A stretch of 64,000 nucleotides of DNA from Halapricum salinum (GCF_004799665.1 NZ_CP031310.1:2720887-2784886), one strand, 5' to 3'; shown: positions 33,309 through 43,246, numbered from the stretch's first letter. Notes: generated by a model from the sequence alone, not told the origin. Numbers and translations are program-made.

Positions 33309-34610
33309 ATGACGGGCAAGAAATTCGGTACGAACGTGAGCGGACAGCTTACAAGACGACAACTCCTGAAACGGTCGACCGCAGCGGCGGCAGCGGTGAC
33401 CGTCGGTTCGAGCACGCTCGCTGGCACGGCGAGTGCGGCTGGCGAACCGGTCGCATTACAGTACTTCGACTACGGTGACTACGGACCGATCGGCGATCAC
33501 TGGAATCGCATCAGCAACGAGGCCGGCACGATCGCCAACGCTGGCTACGACGCGGTGTGGATCCAGTCGCCGTGTAAACCGAACTCCTCGAACTCCAACG
33601 GCTACAATCCGCGAGACCACTTCGACTTCAACTCCTCGCTAGGGACGGAGTCGGAGCTTCGCGGGATGATCAGTTCGTTGCACAACAACGGGGTCGACGT
33701 CTACGCAGATTCCGTGGTCAACCACACCGGGACGACCGAACCCGACGGCGGCCACTACCCGCCGTTCCCGGATCGGAGCTACTTCCACGACCCCTACGAC
33801 AGTGGCCGAACTACCAAGCAACTGTACGGTCTCTGGGACCTCAAACACGAGAACGGCGAGGTCACCAACATCCTCCGGGACTTCTGTTACACGCTAGGCA
33901 ACGACCTCGGCTTCGACGGGTTCCGCTGGGACGCCGCCAAGCACGTCCCCAAATGGTGGTTCCGTGACTACGCCAACCAGTGGGCCAACGACCTCGGGAT
34001 GTTCAAAGTCGGCGAAGTCTACGACGGGAACACCGACTTCGTGATGGACTACGTCAACACGGGGATGAACTGCTTCGACTACCCCCTCCACTACAAACTC
34101 AAGTCGGAGTTCGCCTACGGCGGCAACCTCTCGAACGTCGCCGACGCCGTGCGCAACGGCAACTCGATCATGGGGCGTGACGCCTATCACGCCTCGACGT
34201 TCGTCGACAACCACGACGACGACCCGCCGTCCAACCGGAAGCTCGCCCACGCGTTCATCCTGACCGCACCGGGCTATCCGATGGTGTTCGCCAACCACGC
34301 AAAACCCGAGGGCGTCGACCTCGACGCTGGCTGGCTCACCAATCTCATCTGGATCAAGAAGAACCTGGCCGGCGGAGACATGTACTTCCGCCACGACAGC
34401 CAGAACCTGCTGATCCACGAGCGCTACAACAACCTCCTGACTGGCATCAACCAGTCGGGCTCCTGGCAGTCGCAGTGGGTCTACACGTCCTGGCGCAACA
34501 CGACGCTGAAAGACTACACCGGCTCGATCGACGACGTCTACGTCAACGGCGACGGCTGGGTCGAAGTCTCTGTCCCGCCGGGCGGCTGGGTCGCGCTCGC
34601 GCCGTACTGA
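33309..34610 (+). CDS. Tat-secreted GH13 alpha-amylase 2
   Basis: A 433-residue paralogue of the preceding gene with the same Tat signal (L-T-R-R-Q-L-L-K-R-S-T, ~14-24) and the same mature start A-A-G-E-P-V-A-L-Q-Y-F-D-Y-G. GH13 motifs are A-D-S-V-V-N-H (133-139), D-G-F-R-W-D-A-A-K-H with Asp208, V-G-E-V-Y with Glu236 and F-V-D-N-H-D with Asp303. All catalytic residues are intact. It differs from copy 1 in loops (for example, a shorter segment after V-N-T-G-M-N-C), suggesting some specificity divergence after tandem duplication. Confidence 0.92.
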   Translation: MTGKKFGTNVSGQLTRRQLLKRSTAAAAAVTVGSSTLAGTASAAGEPVALQYFDYGDYGPIGDHWNRISNEAGTIANAGYDAVWIQSPCKPNSSNSNGYNPRDHFDFNSSLGTESELRGMISSLHNNGVDVYADSVVNHTGTTEPDGGHYPPFPDRSYFHDPYDSGRTTKQLYGLWDLKHENGEVTNILRDFCYTLGNDLGFDGFRWDAAKHVPKWWFRDYANQWANDLGMFKVGEVYDGNTDFVMDYVNTGMNCFDYPLHYKLKSEFAYGGNLSNVADAVRNGNSIMGRDAYHASTFVDNHDDDPPSNRKLAHAFILTAPGYPMVFANHAKPEGVDLDAGWLTNLIWIKKNLAGGDMYFRHDSQNLLIHERYNNLLTGINQSGSWQSQWVYTSWRNTTLKDYTGSIDDVYVNGDGWVEVSVPPGGWVALAPY

Positions 34611-34678
34611 TCACTCTCCTGATCTATTTTTGCGGTCGTGTCCACAGATTCTTAGCCCCGGCTGTCTCACCCACTGGT

Positions 34679-35641
34679 ATGCCACGGGTCACCGTCGGCG
34701 GCCGGATTCACGTCGGCTTCCAGAACCTCTCGCTGGCCCACGACCGCCTCTACGGCGGTATCGGGATCGCACTCGACCAGCCACGGCTCGTTCTCGACGC
34801 CGAACCGGCCGACAGCGTGATCTGCGACGGAGCAGACGTCGCGGGCTACGTCGAGCGCGCGGTCGAGGTCCTCGGCGTTCCAGGTGCGAACGTGACGATC
34901 GAACAGCGCCTGCCCCGACACGTCGGCCTCGGCAGCGGAACTCGCCTGGCTCTGGCAAGTCTCCGCGCCATCGCAGCAGCCTACGACCGATCGGTCGACG
35001 TTCGAGCGGCCGCACCGAAACTCGCTCGCGGCGGACGTAGCGGGGTCGGCGTCGCGACCTTCGAGACCGGCGGTTTCGTCGTCGATTCGGGCCATCCGAC
35101 GACGCTGTTCACCCACGAACCCCCTGGCGAAGGTGAGTGGCAGGTTCCACCAGTGATCGCTCGCCACGACGTGCCCGATGACTGGCGGTTCGTTCTCGTG
35201 ACGCCCGACGTCGACGCGGGTCGACACGGCCGTCCGGAAGACGAGAGTATCAGAGCAGTGGTCGAACGCGCAGATCCGGGGATCGCAGACGAGATCGCGC
35301 TCGTCGTGACCCGACAGCTCTTGCCTGCGGTAGCGACGGGTGACCACGAGCAATTCGGAACAGCAGTCGAGCGCCTGGGTCGGCTGAACGGCGCGTGGTA
35401 CGCCGACGAACAGGGCGGCGTCTACCGCCCGCCGGCAGGAAGCGTGATCGAAGCACTCGACTCCATCCCCGAGATAGCGGGGGCGGGCCAGTCTTCCTGG
35501 GGACCGACGGTCTACGGCGTGACGCACGCGCCACAGGCTGACGCGGCACGCGACCGGGTCGAAGACGCACTCGACGAACTCGGACTCGACGGCACGGTCA
35601 GAGTCGTCTCGGCGTCGAACTCGGGTACCCAGATCGAGTAA
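34679..35641 (+). CDS. Beta-RFAP synthase family (GHMP-type) protein
   Basis: The 320-residue protein fits the beta-ribofuranosylaminobenzene 5'-phosphate synthase family, which in methanogens makes the first intermediate of methanopterin. It begins with V-G-G-R-I-H-V-G-F-Q-N-L and carries a GHMP-like phosphate loop L-P-R-H-V-G-L-G-S-G-T-R near residue 80. G-G-R-S-G-V-G near 120 and G-A-G-Q-S-S-W-G-P near 268 follow. Haloarchaea lack methanopterin, so the substrate here is probably another pABA- or tetrahydrofolate-type precursor (inference). ATG 34679 is adopted at the family start. Confidence 0.85.
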   Translation: MPRVTVGGRIHVGFQNLSLAHDRLYGGIGIALDQPRLVLDAEPADSVICDGADVAGYVERAVEVLGVPGANVTIEQRLPRHVGLGSGTRLALASLRAIAAAYDRSVDVRAAAPKLARGGRSGVGVATFETGGFVVDSGHPTTLFTHEPPGEGEWQVPPVIARHDVPDDWRFVLVTPDVDAGRHGRPEDESIRAVVERADPGIADEIALVVTRQLLPAVATGDHEQFGTAVERLGRLNGAWYADEQGGVYRPPAGSVIEALDSIPEIAGAGQSSWGPTVYGVTHAPQADAARDRVEDALDELGLDGTVRVVSASNSGTQIE

Positions 35642-35720
35642 TCAGACACCACACCCTTGGCGTCGAGCGACACTTGCCCGAACCGCAAGCTACTGCCTTT
35701 ACCCAGCCGTGGATTCGGAC

Positions 35721-36515
35721 ATGGCTACGCTGGAGGGGATCTACGTCTACCCGATCAAGTCGCTCGACGGCCGCGCGGTCGAGACGGTGACGATCGCCGA
35801 TGGCGGCTCGCTCCGTCCCGACAGGCAGTTCGCGATGGTCGACGACGACGGCGAGTACGTCAACGGCAAGCGTACTCCGGCGGTCCACCGCATCAGCGCC
35901 GACTTCGACGCGAGCGGGACGATCGTCACGCTCACCGACGACACTGACTCTGCCCGGTTCGACCTCGAAGCCGAACGTGAGGCAGCAGCGACGTGGCTCG
36001 ACGAGCGGTTCGAGCCGCCGATCTCGTTCGTCCGCGACGAGGAGCTTGGATTCCCGGACGACACCGCGGATTTCGGTCCGACGATCATCTCGACGGGGAC
36101 GCTCGAAACGATCGCCGGCTGGTACGACGAGATCGACGGTGCGACCGAAATGCGGCGTCGACTCCGTCCGAATCTCGTCGTCGAGGCCGAACCCTTCTGG
36201 GAAGACCGACTCTATGCCGGCCCCGACGAACGCGTCCGCTTCGAGATAGATGGTGTTTCCTTCGAAGGAATCAGCCCCTGTCAGCGGTGCGTCGTCCCGA
36301 CGCGTGATCCCGACACCGGCGCGGAGATCGACGGCTTTCAGCGGACGTTCGTCGAGAATCGGGAGAAGACACTGCCCTCGTGGGCGGACGAACGGCAGTT
36401 CGACCACTACTTCAGAGTGATGGTCAACACGCGCACGCCTGAGGCGTCACGGGGGGAGACGATCTCGATCGGTGCGGAGGTCGTGATCGGGGAGACGGTG
36501 TCGGCGACTAGCTGA
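35721..36515 (+). CDS. MOSC-domain protein (MOSC_N plus MOSC)
   Basis: The 264-residue protein combines an N-terminal MOSC_N beta barrel (Y-V-Y-P-I-K-S-L-D-G, residues 8-17) with a MOSC domain containing the cysteine block I-S-P-C-Q-R-C-V-V-P-T near 190-200. This is the layout of mARC/YcbX molybdenum-cofactor enzymes that reduce N-hydroxylated compounds. The conserved cysteine expected to ligate Mo is present. Possible in-frame start at 35709; ATG 35721 matches the family. Confidence 0.88.
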   Translation: MATLEGIYVYPIKSLDGRAVETVTIADGGSLRPDRQFAMVDDDGEYVNGKRTPAVHRISADFDASGTIVTLTDDTDSARFDLEAEREAAATWLDERFEPPISFVRDEELGFPDDTADFGPTIISTGTLETIAGWYDEIDGATEMRRRLRPNLVVEAEPFWEDRLYAGPDERVRFEIDGVSFEGISPCQRCVVPTRDPDTGAEIDGFQRTFVENREKTLPSWADERQFDHYFRVMVNTRTPEASRGETISIGAEVVIGETVSATS

Positions 36516-36521
36516 CTGAGA

Positions 36522-37514
36522 CTACCAGTCCAGACTCCCGGCGTCCTGATACTCCGTGACTGTGGACTCGAAGAAGTTCTTCTCCTTGTTGAGATCGACC
36601 TGTTCGCTCATCCAGGGGAAGGGGTTGTCCGTCCCGTAGATCGGGTCCATCCGCAACTGGGTGAGCCGGCGGTCGGCGACGTACTCGACGTATTCGGCGA
36701 ACTGCTCGCTGGACATTCCCAGAATTTCGTCGGGGCAGGCTTCGCGGGCGTAGCGCTGTTCGAGGTCGACGGCTTCCTCGATCAAGTCCCCGACCTCCGA
36801 TTCGAAGTCGGCGGTCCACACGGCTGGGTTCTCCTCGCGGATCGTGTTGACCAGGTCGACGCCGAAGTTCACGTGGAGCGATTCGTCGCGCATGATGTAC
36901 TCGAACTGCTCGCCGACGCCGATCATCTTGTTCTGCCGTTTGAGTGCGAGCATCATCGCGAACCCCGCGTAGAAGAAGATCCCCTCCATGATGACGTAAA
37001 ATCCCACGCAGTCACGGAGGAACTGCCGGAGGTCGTGGGGACCGTCGATGGTGAAGTCGTCCTGATCGATAGCACAGGTCAGCTCGACCACGAAGTCGTC
37101 TTTGGCCTCGATTGCGGGGATGCGGTCGTACATCCCGTAGAGGTACTCGGGGTCGAATCCTAGACTATCGCAGCAGTAGATGAACGTGTCCGTGTGGATC
37201 GCCTCTTCGTAGGCCTGTCTGAGGAGGTACTGGCGACACTCGGGCGCGGTGACGTACTCGTACAGGGCGAGGACGATGTTGTTCGCCGTCAGGGACTCGG
37301 CCGTCGAGAAGAAACCGAGGTTCCACTCGACGAGGTGCTTTTCGGCTGCGGTCAGGTCGTCGTTGCGCCACTGGGCGACGTCGTCCTGCATGGGGACTTC
37401 CTCGGGCGTCCAGTTGTTGGCGACGCCCTGCGTGTAGTACTCGCGGGCCCAGTCGTAGTCGATCGGCAATATCTTGTTCGGATCGTGAGTGTCGTCGTGG
37501 CTGATGATGGGCAT
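36522..37514 (-). CDS. nrdB: Ribonucleotide reductase beta subunit, class Ic type
   Basis: Forms the oxidised metal cofactor that starts catalysis in NrdA. The 330-residue R2 protein shows ligand Glu73 in F-F-S-T-A-E-S-L, Glu104 and His107 in Y-E-E-A-I-H, and later E and E-x-x-H ligands in F-F-Y-A-G-F / M-R-D-E-S-L-H-V-N-F. Four residues after His107 it has Phe111 (H-T-D-T-F) instead of the radical tyrosine. Phe at this position with Glu as first ligand defines class Ic R2 proteins, which in Chlamydia use a Mn/Fe cofactor. It lies 18 bp downstream of nrdA in one operon. Confidence 0.93.
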   Translation of the reverse strand: MPIISHDDTHDPNKILPIDYDWAREYYTQGVANNWTPEEVPMQDDVAQWRNDDLTAAEKHLVEWNLGFFSTAESLTANNIVLALYEYVTAPECRQYLLRQAYEEAIHTDTFIYCCDSLGFDPEYLYGMYDRIPAIEAKDDFVVELTCAIDQDDFTIDGPHDLRQFLRDCVGFYVIMEGIFFYAGFAMMLALKRQNKMIGVGEQFEYIMRDESLHVNFGVDLVNTIREENPAVWTADFESEVGDLIEEAVDLEQRYAREACPDEILGMSSEQFAEYVEYVADRRLTQLRMDPIYGTDNPFPWMSEQVDLNKEKNFFESTVTEYQDAGSLDW

Positions 37515-37532
37515 GTGTGTCCTCCGATTGTT

Positions 37533-39947
37533 CTACTGACAGGCGTCACAGGTCGGGTCTTCGACAGTCGGTGCGTCGTGATCTTTCCGTTGTTCGTCCT
37601 CGCTCTCGTCGCGAGTCTGGGTATCGTCGTATTCGGCCATGTCCAGCGTGGTCTTCTCGATCTGGCTCGCCCCCAGCGTACGGAGGTAGTAGGTCGTCTT
37701 CAGACCGTACTCCCAGGCGGTCTGGTAGACCTCGTTGAGTTTCGAGCCGTCGGTACTGGGGAAGAAGACGTTGACCGACTGACTCTGGTCGATCCACTGC
37801 CCCCTGACAGCGGCGAGTTTGAGTTGGTGGCGAGGATCGATCTCGAACGCGCCGCGATAGAGCCGTTTCAGGTCGTCGGGGACGCGATCGATCTCCTGGA
37901 TCGAACCGTCGTGATAGGTCAGCTGATCACGGAGCTGGTCGTCCCACAGGTCACGCGCTTCGAGATCGGCGACCAGCTGCTCGTTGACTCTCGTGAAGTC
38001 CCCGGACATGTTGGACTTCACGTAGAGATTGGAGTAGACCGGCTCGATCGACGGGCTGGTGCCGGCGATCGTCGAGATCGTCGCCGTCGGCGCGACGGCC
38101 ATCGTGTTCGAGTTTCGCATCCCGTGCTCGGCGACGTGTTCGCGGACAGCGCCCCAGTCCAGTCGCTCCTCTGTATCGAGTGGAATCTCGACGCCGCGTT
38201 CGTCTTCGAGTCGGTCGACCGTGTCCTGGGGGAAGATGTCGCGGTCCCACTTACTACCCTCGTAGGAATCATACGTACCGCGTTCCTTCGCGAGTTTCGC
38301 GGAGTTGTCGATGGCGTGGTAGGCGAGCAGTTCCGTGACCTCGTCGGCGAATTCGATCGCGGCGTCGTCGACCATCGGGATTCCCTGGGTCATCAGGGCT
38401 TCGTGAAAGCCCATCATCCCGAGGCCCACAGGACGATGACGCATGTTCGAGCGTTCGGCGTTCTCGGTCGGGTAGAAGTTCAGATCGATCACGTTGTCGA
38501 GCATTCGCATCGCCGTCTCGACGGTGTCCGCGAGTTTCTCGCGGTCGATCCCCTCGCTGGCGACGTGTTCGGCGAGGTTGATCGACCCGAGGTTGCAAAC
38601 TGCCGTCTCCTCGTCGCTCGTGTTGAGCGTTATCTCCGTGCAGAGGTTCGAAGAGTTGACGACGCCCGCGTGATCCTGCGGCGATCGGATATTACAGGGA
38701 TCTTTGAATGTGATCCAGGGATGGCCCGTTTCGAACAAGCGAGTGAGGGTCTCGCGCCAGAGTTCCTGGGCGTCGACCTGTTCGGACTGGCGGAGTTCGC
38801 CCGCCTCGGCCATGCGCTCGTACTCCTCGTAAATCGCCTCGAACTCCTCCCCGTAGGTCTCGTGGAGTTCGGGGACTTCGTCGGGGGAGAACAGCGTCCA
38901 CTGGCCGCCTTCGCGGACGCGCTTCATGAACAGGTCGGGGATCCAGGCGGCCGTGTTCATGTCGTGTGTGCGTCGGCGTTCGTCGCCGGTATTACGGCGG
39001 AGGTCGATGAAATCGGGGTAGTCTAGGTGCCAGCATTCGAGGTACGCACAGGCTGCCCCCCGACGTTTCCCCGAGCGGTTGATCGCGGCGGTCACGTCGT
39101 TGCTGATCTTCAGGAACGGGACCACGCCGGTCGACTCGACACCGGTCGATTCGATGAGCGACCCCGTGGCGCGGACGTTCGTCCAGTCGTTGCCCAGACC
39201 GCCGGACCACTTCGAGAGTTTCGCGTGCTCTTTGTAGGCGTCGAAGATGCTTTCCAGATCGTCTTCTATGGTCGTCAGGTAGCAAGAGGCCAGTTGTGGG
39301 TGGGCCGTCCCGGCGTGAAACAGCGTCGGCGTCGAGTGGACGAACCGGCGTGTCGAGAGGGCCTCGTAGAACTCGAGGGCGCGTTCCTGGCGCTCCGGGG
39401 GGTCTTCACGAAGTCCGATTCCCATCGCGACGCGCATCCAGAACGCCTGTGGCAGTTCGAGTGGCTCGTCCTCTACTGTGGAGAGGAAGTACCGCTGGCG
39501 CAGCGTCTCGACGGCGATGTAGTCGAACTCCTGGTCCCGGTCCAGCACGAGTGCGTCCGCGAGTGCCTCCAGATCGTATTTCAGGAGTCGCTCGTCGAGC
39601 AGACCTGCCTCGACACCCTCCTCGACGTTCGCGGCGAAGGTGTCTCGATAGCGTCGGTCGGCGTCCTCGGAACGCGGATTTTCCCCCGTCACCTCGCGAT
39701 AGTGGCGCTGGAGGGCGACGTCTGCGGCGACGGCGTCGTAGGCCGGGTCGCGGTCGCTCCTGGCGGTCAGTGTTCCGACCAGTGCGTCGTACAGTTCGTC
39801 CCTGCCGGCGTCCCGATAGGAGTTGCGCGCCGCGGCCTCGGTAAGGTCCGCGCGCACCGCCTCGGTCAGAACGGTGTCGTGATTTCGACAGGCGTGATCG
39901 AGTATCGAACGGATCGTCTCGGTATGGTTTCGCGTCGTCTGGCTCAT
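37533..39947 (-). CDS. nrdA: Ribonucleotide reductase alpha subunit
   Basis: Reduces ribonucleoside diphosphates to deoxyribonucleotides. The 804-residue protein has the active-site cysteines in L-A-S-C-Y-L (~232), N-L-C-T-E-I (~440) and A-V-C-N-L-G-S (~458). The radical-transfer Tyr pair is T-T-Y-Y-L-R, and a C-terminal redox C-D-A-C ends the protein. The first ~150 residues do not show a clear ATP-cone signature (no K-R-D-G motif), so overall activity regulation may be lost or divergent. ATG 39947 was chosen over an upstream ATG because M-S-Q-T-T starts the plausible family sequence. Followed by nrdB. Confidence 0.94.
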   Translation of the reverse strand: MSQTTRNHTETIRSILDHACRNHDTVLTEAVRADLTEAAARNSYRDAGRDELYDALVGTLTARSDRDPAYDAVAADVALQRHYREVTGENPRSEDADRRYRDTFAANVEEGVEAGLLDERLLKYDLEALADALVLDRDQEFDYIAVETLRQRYFLSTVEDEPLELPQAFWMRVAMGIGLREDPPERQERALEFYEALSTRRFVHSTPTLFHAGTAHPQLASCYLTTIEDDLESIFDAYKEHAKLSKWSGGLGNDWTNVRATGSLIESTGVESTGVVPFLKISNDVTAAINRSGKRRGAACAYLECWHLDYPDFIDLRRNTGDERRRTHDMNTAAWIPDLFMKRVREGGQWTLFSPDEVPELHETYGEEFEAIYEEYERMAEAGELRQSEQVDAQELWRETLTRLFETGHPWITFKDPCNIRSPQDHAGVVNSSNLCTEITLNTSDEETAVCNLGSINLAEHVASEGIDREKLADTVETAMRMLDNVIDLNFYPTENAERSNMRHRPVGLGMMGFHEALMTQGIPMVDDAAIEFADEVTELLAYHAIDNSAKLAKERGTYDSYEGSKWDRDIFPQDTVDRLEDERGVEIPLDTEERLDWGAVREHVAEHGMRNSNTMAVAPTATISTIAGTSPSIEPVYSNLYVKSNMSGDFTRVNEQLVADLEARDLWDDQLRDQLTYHDGSIQEIDRVPDDLKRLYRGAFEIDPRHQLKLAAVRGQWIDQSQSVNVFFPSTDGSKLNEVYQTAWEYGLKTTYYLRTLGASQIEKTTLDMAEYDDTQTRDESEDEQRKDHDAPTVEDPTCDACQ

Positions 39948-40120
39948 GGTTGTGGACAGTGTTGCCACTCTACGTGGGATGGTCCCACGGTACACCCACC
40001 CCCGGACGTGGCCGGGACTGGGCCGTCGTGGCGTGTCCCTGGCTGAATCCCGGCACGTACAAAAAGGTTTCCAATAGGAGTTTATCTAATACAATTTCAA
40101 TTGTTTTAGGGTGCACATCG
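39948..40120. promoter_or_regulatory. nrdA upstream region with two palindromes
   Basis: A perfect inverted repeat CGTGGGA-tgg-TCCCACG spans 39973-39989, 26 bp ahead of the nrdA start. A second, A/T-rich one, ACAATT-tc-AATTGT, lies at 40091-40104. The first could be an operator or mRNA leader hairpin. A T/A-rich stretch between (~40060-40090) holds possible promoter boxes. No binding protein can be named from the sequence. Confidence 0.4.
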
Positions 40121-41089
40121 CTACGTCTGGAGGCGCTCGTCGAGAAATTGTTGCTGTAGCGGGAGGGTCTGTTCGCGCCACTCGGGATTGTTGATCATCC
40201 GATGGCCTGCACCGTCGCCGATGAACTCCTCGACGGGGACGCCGGCGTCTCTGAGCGCCGCAGCCAGCACCGTCGTCGATCGAGTCGGAACGACCACGTC
40301 GTTCGTGCCGTGCAACAGCAGTGCGGGCGGGTCCTCGCTGTCGACGTGGGTCACTGGCGATCCTTCCGCGAGGGTTTCGTCGCTCGCGTCCTCGCCGAAG
40401 AAGTTGGCGATGAGTTCGTTGCCCTCGGATTCGGGGGTAGTGAAATCGTAGGGGCCGCTGTACCCGACGACGGCGTCGACGGCCGCCGAGACCTCAGGTT
40501 TGAACTCGACCGGTTGGAAGGTCTCGTGCTCCGGTGCGAACCCCACGAGCGCGGCCAGGTGTGCGCCAGCGGAGTAGCCGGCGAGCGCCCCGGCCGTTCC
40601 GTCGATTCCGAAGGGTGCGGTGTCCCGGACCCACTTGACTGCGGCCGCGGTATCCCGGACTGCCGCGGGGTACTTCTTCTCGGTAGCCAGTCGATACTGG
40701 ATGTCCGCGACTGCGTAGCCCTCGGCGACCATCTCGTCGAACATGGGCCGTTCTCCCTTGTCACCCATGATCCAGGCTCCACCGTGCGCGAAGACGACGA
40801 ACGGGTGTTCCCCGCCCTCCTGGGGGACGTAGAGATCGAGTTTCAGGTCGCGTTCCGGTGTCCGTCGGAAGACGACGTCTCGCACCACGCCCTCGCTTCC
40901 GGGTGTCGGAAGCGGCGTGTTCTCGGGTGGACGTGTTCTCGAGCGCGTCGTCGTCGACGGCTCGGTCGACGGTTCCCCGTTCGTCGTCGTTCCAGTCGTC
41001 TGTTCGCTCCCCGAAGAACACCCCGCGAGTGCCGTCCCGGCCACCGTCGCCAGTACCCCTCTCCGCGACCACGTTCGATCCTCTGTCAT
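40121..41089 (-). CDS. Tat-type lipoprotein esterase (alpha/beta hydrolase)
   Basis: The 322-residue protein starts with W-S-R-R-G-V-L-A-T-V-A-G and a lipobox A-L-A-G-C (Cys24), then a Thr/Ser/Pro linker to ~65. The catalytic part is a BD-FAE/HSL-like esterase: oxyanion H-G-G-A-W near 100, nucleophile Ser in G-Y-S-A-G-A-H near 172, acid Asp in G-T-N-D-V-V near 268 and His in G-A-G-H-R-M near 300. It should act on the outer face of the membrane on an ester or lipid substrate. Not in an operon. Confidence 0.88.
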   Translation of the reverse strand: MTEDRTWSRRGVLATVAGTALAGCSSGSEQTTGTTTNGEPSTEPSTTTRSRTRPPENTPLPTPGSEGVVRDVVFRRTPERDLKLDLYVPQEGGEHPFVVFAHGGAWIMGDKGERPMFDEMVAEGYAVADIQYRLATEKKYPAAVRDTAAAVKWVRDTAPFGIDGTAGALAGYSAGAHLAALVGFAPEHETFQPVEFKPEVSAAVDAVVGYSGPYDFTTPESEGNELIANFFGEDASDETLAEGSPVTHVDSEDPPALLLHGTNDVVVPTRSTTVLAAALRDAGVPVEEFIGDGAGHRMINNPEWREQTLPLQQQFLDERLQT

Positions 41090-41134
41090 GTTCGTGGCCA
41101 GCGCCCGGGGCGATTTAGCTGTACCGCTCGCCGA

Positions 41135-43195
41135 TCAGAACTCGGGTTCTGGTACGACGCCGTCTTCTTCGGCCTCGGTGCCGGCGAGGTCGTACTCCTC
41201 GCGGAGCTCGCGAATCCGGTCGCGGATGTCCGCGGCGAGTTCGAACTCCAGGTTGTCCGCCGCGTCTTGCATCCGGCCTTCGAGTTCCTCGATGAGGTGG
41301 GCGGCCGCGTCGGCGTCGTCGGGATCCATGTCGGTCGTCCCGCCGGTGTCGGTCTTGCTTCCGGGGAGATTGGTCTCACCGATCTCTTTCTCGATGGTCG
41401 TCGGCTCGAAGCCGTGGTCCTCGTTGTACGCCTGCTGGATTCGTCGGCGACGCTGGGTCTCCTCGATGGCCGCGTTCATCGCGTCGCTCGGCTCGTCCGC
41501 GTAGAGGACGACCTCACCGTTGACGTTGCGCGCTGCACGGCCCATCGTCTGGACGAGCGTCGTCTCGCTCCGCAGGAAGCCTTCCTGATCGGCGTCGAGA
41601 ATCGCGACGAGCGAGACTTCGGGGATGTCCAGACCTTCCCGAAGGAGGTTGATCCCGACCAGAACGTCGAACTCCCCGGCTCGAAGGCCGCGGACGAGTT
41701 CGTGTCGCTCGAGGGTGTCGGTCTCGTCGTGCATGTACTCGACGGCGACCCCCGCCTCTTCGAGGTACTCCGTCAGGTCCTCGGCCATCCGCTTGGTCAG
41801 GGTGGTCACGAGAATGCGCTCGTCACGTTCGACGCGCTCGTCGATCCGATCCATGAGGTCGTCGATCTGCCCCTCTGCGGGACTGACCTCGACCTCGGGG
41901 TCGACCAGATGGGTCGGTCGGACGATCTGTTCGACGATCTGGTCGCTGTGCTCGCGCTCGTAGTCGCCGGGCGTCGCGCTGACGTAGAGGGTCTGGTCGG
42001 TTTTCTCTTCGAACTCCTCGAAGGTCAGCGGTCGATTGTCGTACGCAGTTGGCAGCCGAAAGCCGTTCTCGACCAGTGAGTCTTTCCGGGACTTGTCGCC
42101 GGCATACTGGCCGCGGATCTGGGGCACAGTCTGGTGGGACTCGTCGATCACCGTCAGGAAGTCCTCGGGGAAGTAATCGAGCAGCGTATAGGGAGCCTCC
42201 CCGGACTCGCGATCTGACAGATGCACTGAATAGTTCTCGATTCCCGAACAGTAGCCCGTCTCTTTCAGCATCTCCAGATCGAAGGTCGTCCGTTCTTCGA
42301 TCCGCTGGGCTGCCACGAGGTCGCCCTGGCGCTCGAAGTAGCTCACGCGCTGATCCATCAGCTCCTCGATCTCGCCGATCGCCCGCTGCAGGCGCTCCTC
42401 GGGGATCGAGTAGTGCTCTGCGGGATGTAACAGAACCGCGGGTTCCTCGCTCACGATCTCGCCTTCGAGAGGATCGAGTTTGACGAGGCGGTCGATCTCG
42501 TCGCCCCACATCTCCACGCGGACGGCGTACCGGCCGTACATCGGGTAGATCTCGATGGTGTCCCCGCGCACGCGAAAGGTGCCCTGCGTGAAGTCGACGT
42601 CGTTGCGTTCATAGTTCAGATCGACGAGTTGGCCCAGTAGTTCGTCGCGATCGATCTGCTGGCCACGTTCGATCCCCAGGGACATGTCGACGTAGTTCTG
42701 CGGATCACCCAGCCCGTAGATGGCCGACACCGAGGCGACGACGATGACGTCATCGCGCGTCAGCAGCGAGCGCGTCGCGGAGTGACGCAGCCGGTCGATC
42801 TCGTCGTTGATCGAGGCGTCCTTCTCGATGTACTTGTCGGTCTGTTCGACGTAGGCCTCGGGCTGGTAGTAGTCGTAGTACGAAACGAAGTACTCGACGG
42901 CGTTGTTCGGAAAGAGGTTCCTGAACTCCTCGTACAACTGTGCCGCGAGGGTCTTGTTGTGGGCGATGACCAGCGTCGGCTGCTGGATCTCCTCGGCGAC
43001 CCACGAGACAGTGTTGGTCTTTCCCGAGCCAGTCACCCCGAGCAAGGTCTGCCTGTCCATGCCCTGCTGAAACCCCGAGGCAAGTTGCTCGATCGCCTCG
43101 GGTTGGTCGCCGGCGGGATCGAAGGGCGCGTCGACCTCGAAGGGATGTTCGGCGTCGGGTCGATCCGGCGAGAGCGGGCCGCCTGAATCAGTCAT
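41135..43195 (-). CDS. uvrB: Excinuclease ABC subunit B
   Basis: Damage-verifying helicase-like subunit of bacterial-type nucleotide excision repair, found in haloarchaea by ancient transfer. The 686-residue protein has [11 protein letters not shown] near the start, Walker A G-V-T-G-S-G-K-T near 53, and the beta-hairpin [12 protein letters not shown] near 105. Helicase motifs include D-E-S-H-Q-T and [11 protein letters not shown]-terminal UVR domain (from ~640) binds UvrC. ATG 43195 is taken as the start. uvrA and uvrC are not in the window. Confidence 0.96.
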   Translation of the reverse strand: MTDSGGPLSPDRPDAEHPFEVDAPFDPAGDQPEAIEQLASGFQQGMDRQTLLGVTGSGKTNTVSWVAEEIQQPTLVIAHNKTLAAQLYEEFRNLFPNNAVEYFVSYYDYYQPEAYVEQTDKYIEKDASINDEIDRLRHSATRSLLTRDDVIVVASVSAIYGLGDPQNYVDMSLGIERGQQIDRDELLGQLVDLNYERNDVDFTQGTFRVRGDTIEIYPMYGRYAVRVEMWGDEIDRLVKLDPLEGEIVSEEPAVLLHPAEHYSIPEERLQRAIGEIEELMDQRVSYFERQGDLVAAQRIEERTTFDLEMLKETGYCSGIENYSVHLSDRESGEAPYTLLDYFPEDFLTVIDESHQTVPQIRGQYAGDKSRKDSLVENGFRLPTAYDNRPLTFEEFEEKTDQTLYVSATPGDYEREHSDQIVEQIVRPTHLVDPEVEVSPAEGQIDDLMDRIDERVERDERILVTTLTKRMAEDLTEYLEEAGVAVEYMHDETDTLERHELVRGLRAGEFDVLVGINLLREGLDIPEVSLVAILDADQEGFLRSETTLVQTMGRAARNVNGEVVLYADEPSDAMNAAIEETQRRRRIQQAYNEDHGFEPTTIEKEIGETNLPGSKTDTGGTTDMDPDDADAAAHLIEELEGRMQDAADNLEFELAADIRDRIRELREEYDLAGTEAEEDGVVPEPEF

Positions 43196-43246
43196 TGACG
43201 GATTCCACGGGCCCAAATCACTTCAGGCGCTCGGTAGTGACGATAG

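Noticed and set aside
37194-39026. 610-residue plus-strand open frame opposite nrdA/nrdB
   Set aside because: It is an antisense shadow of nrdB and nrdA in a G+C-rich genome; the minus-strand proteins have every family motif and the shadow has none.
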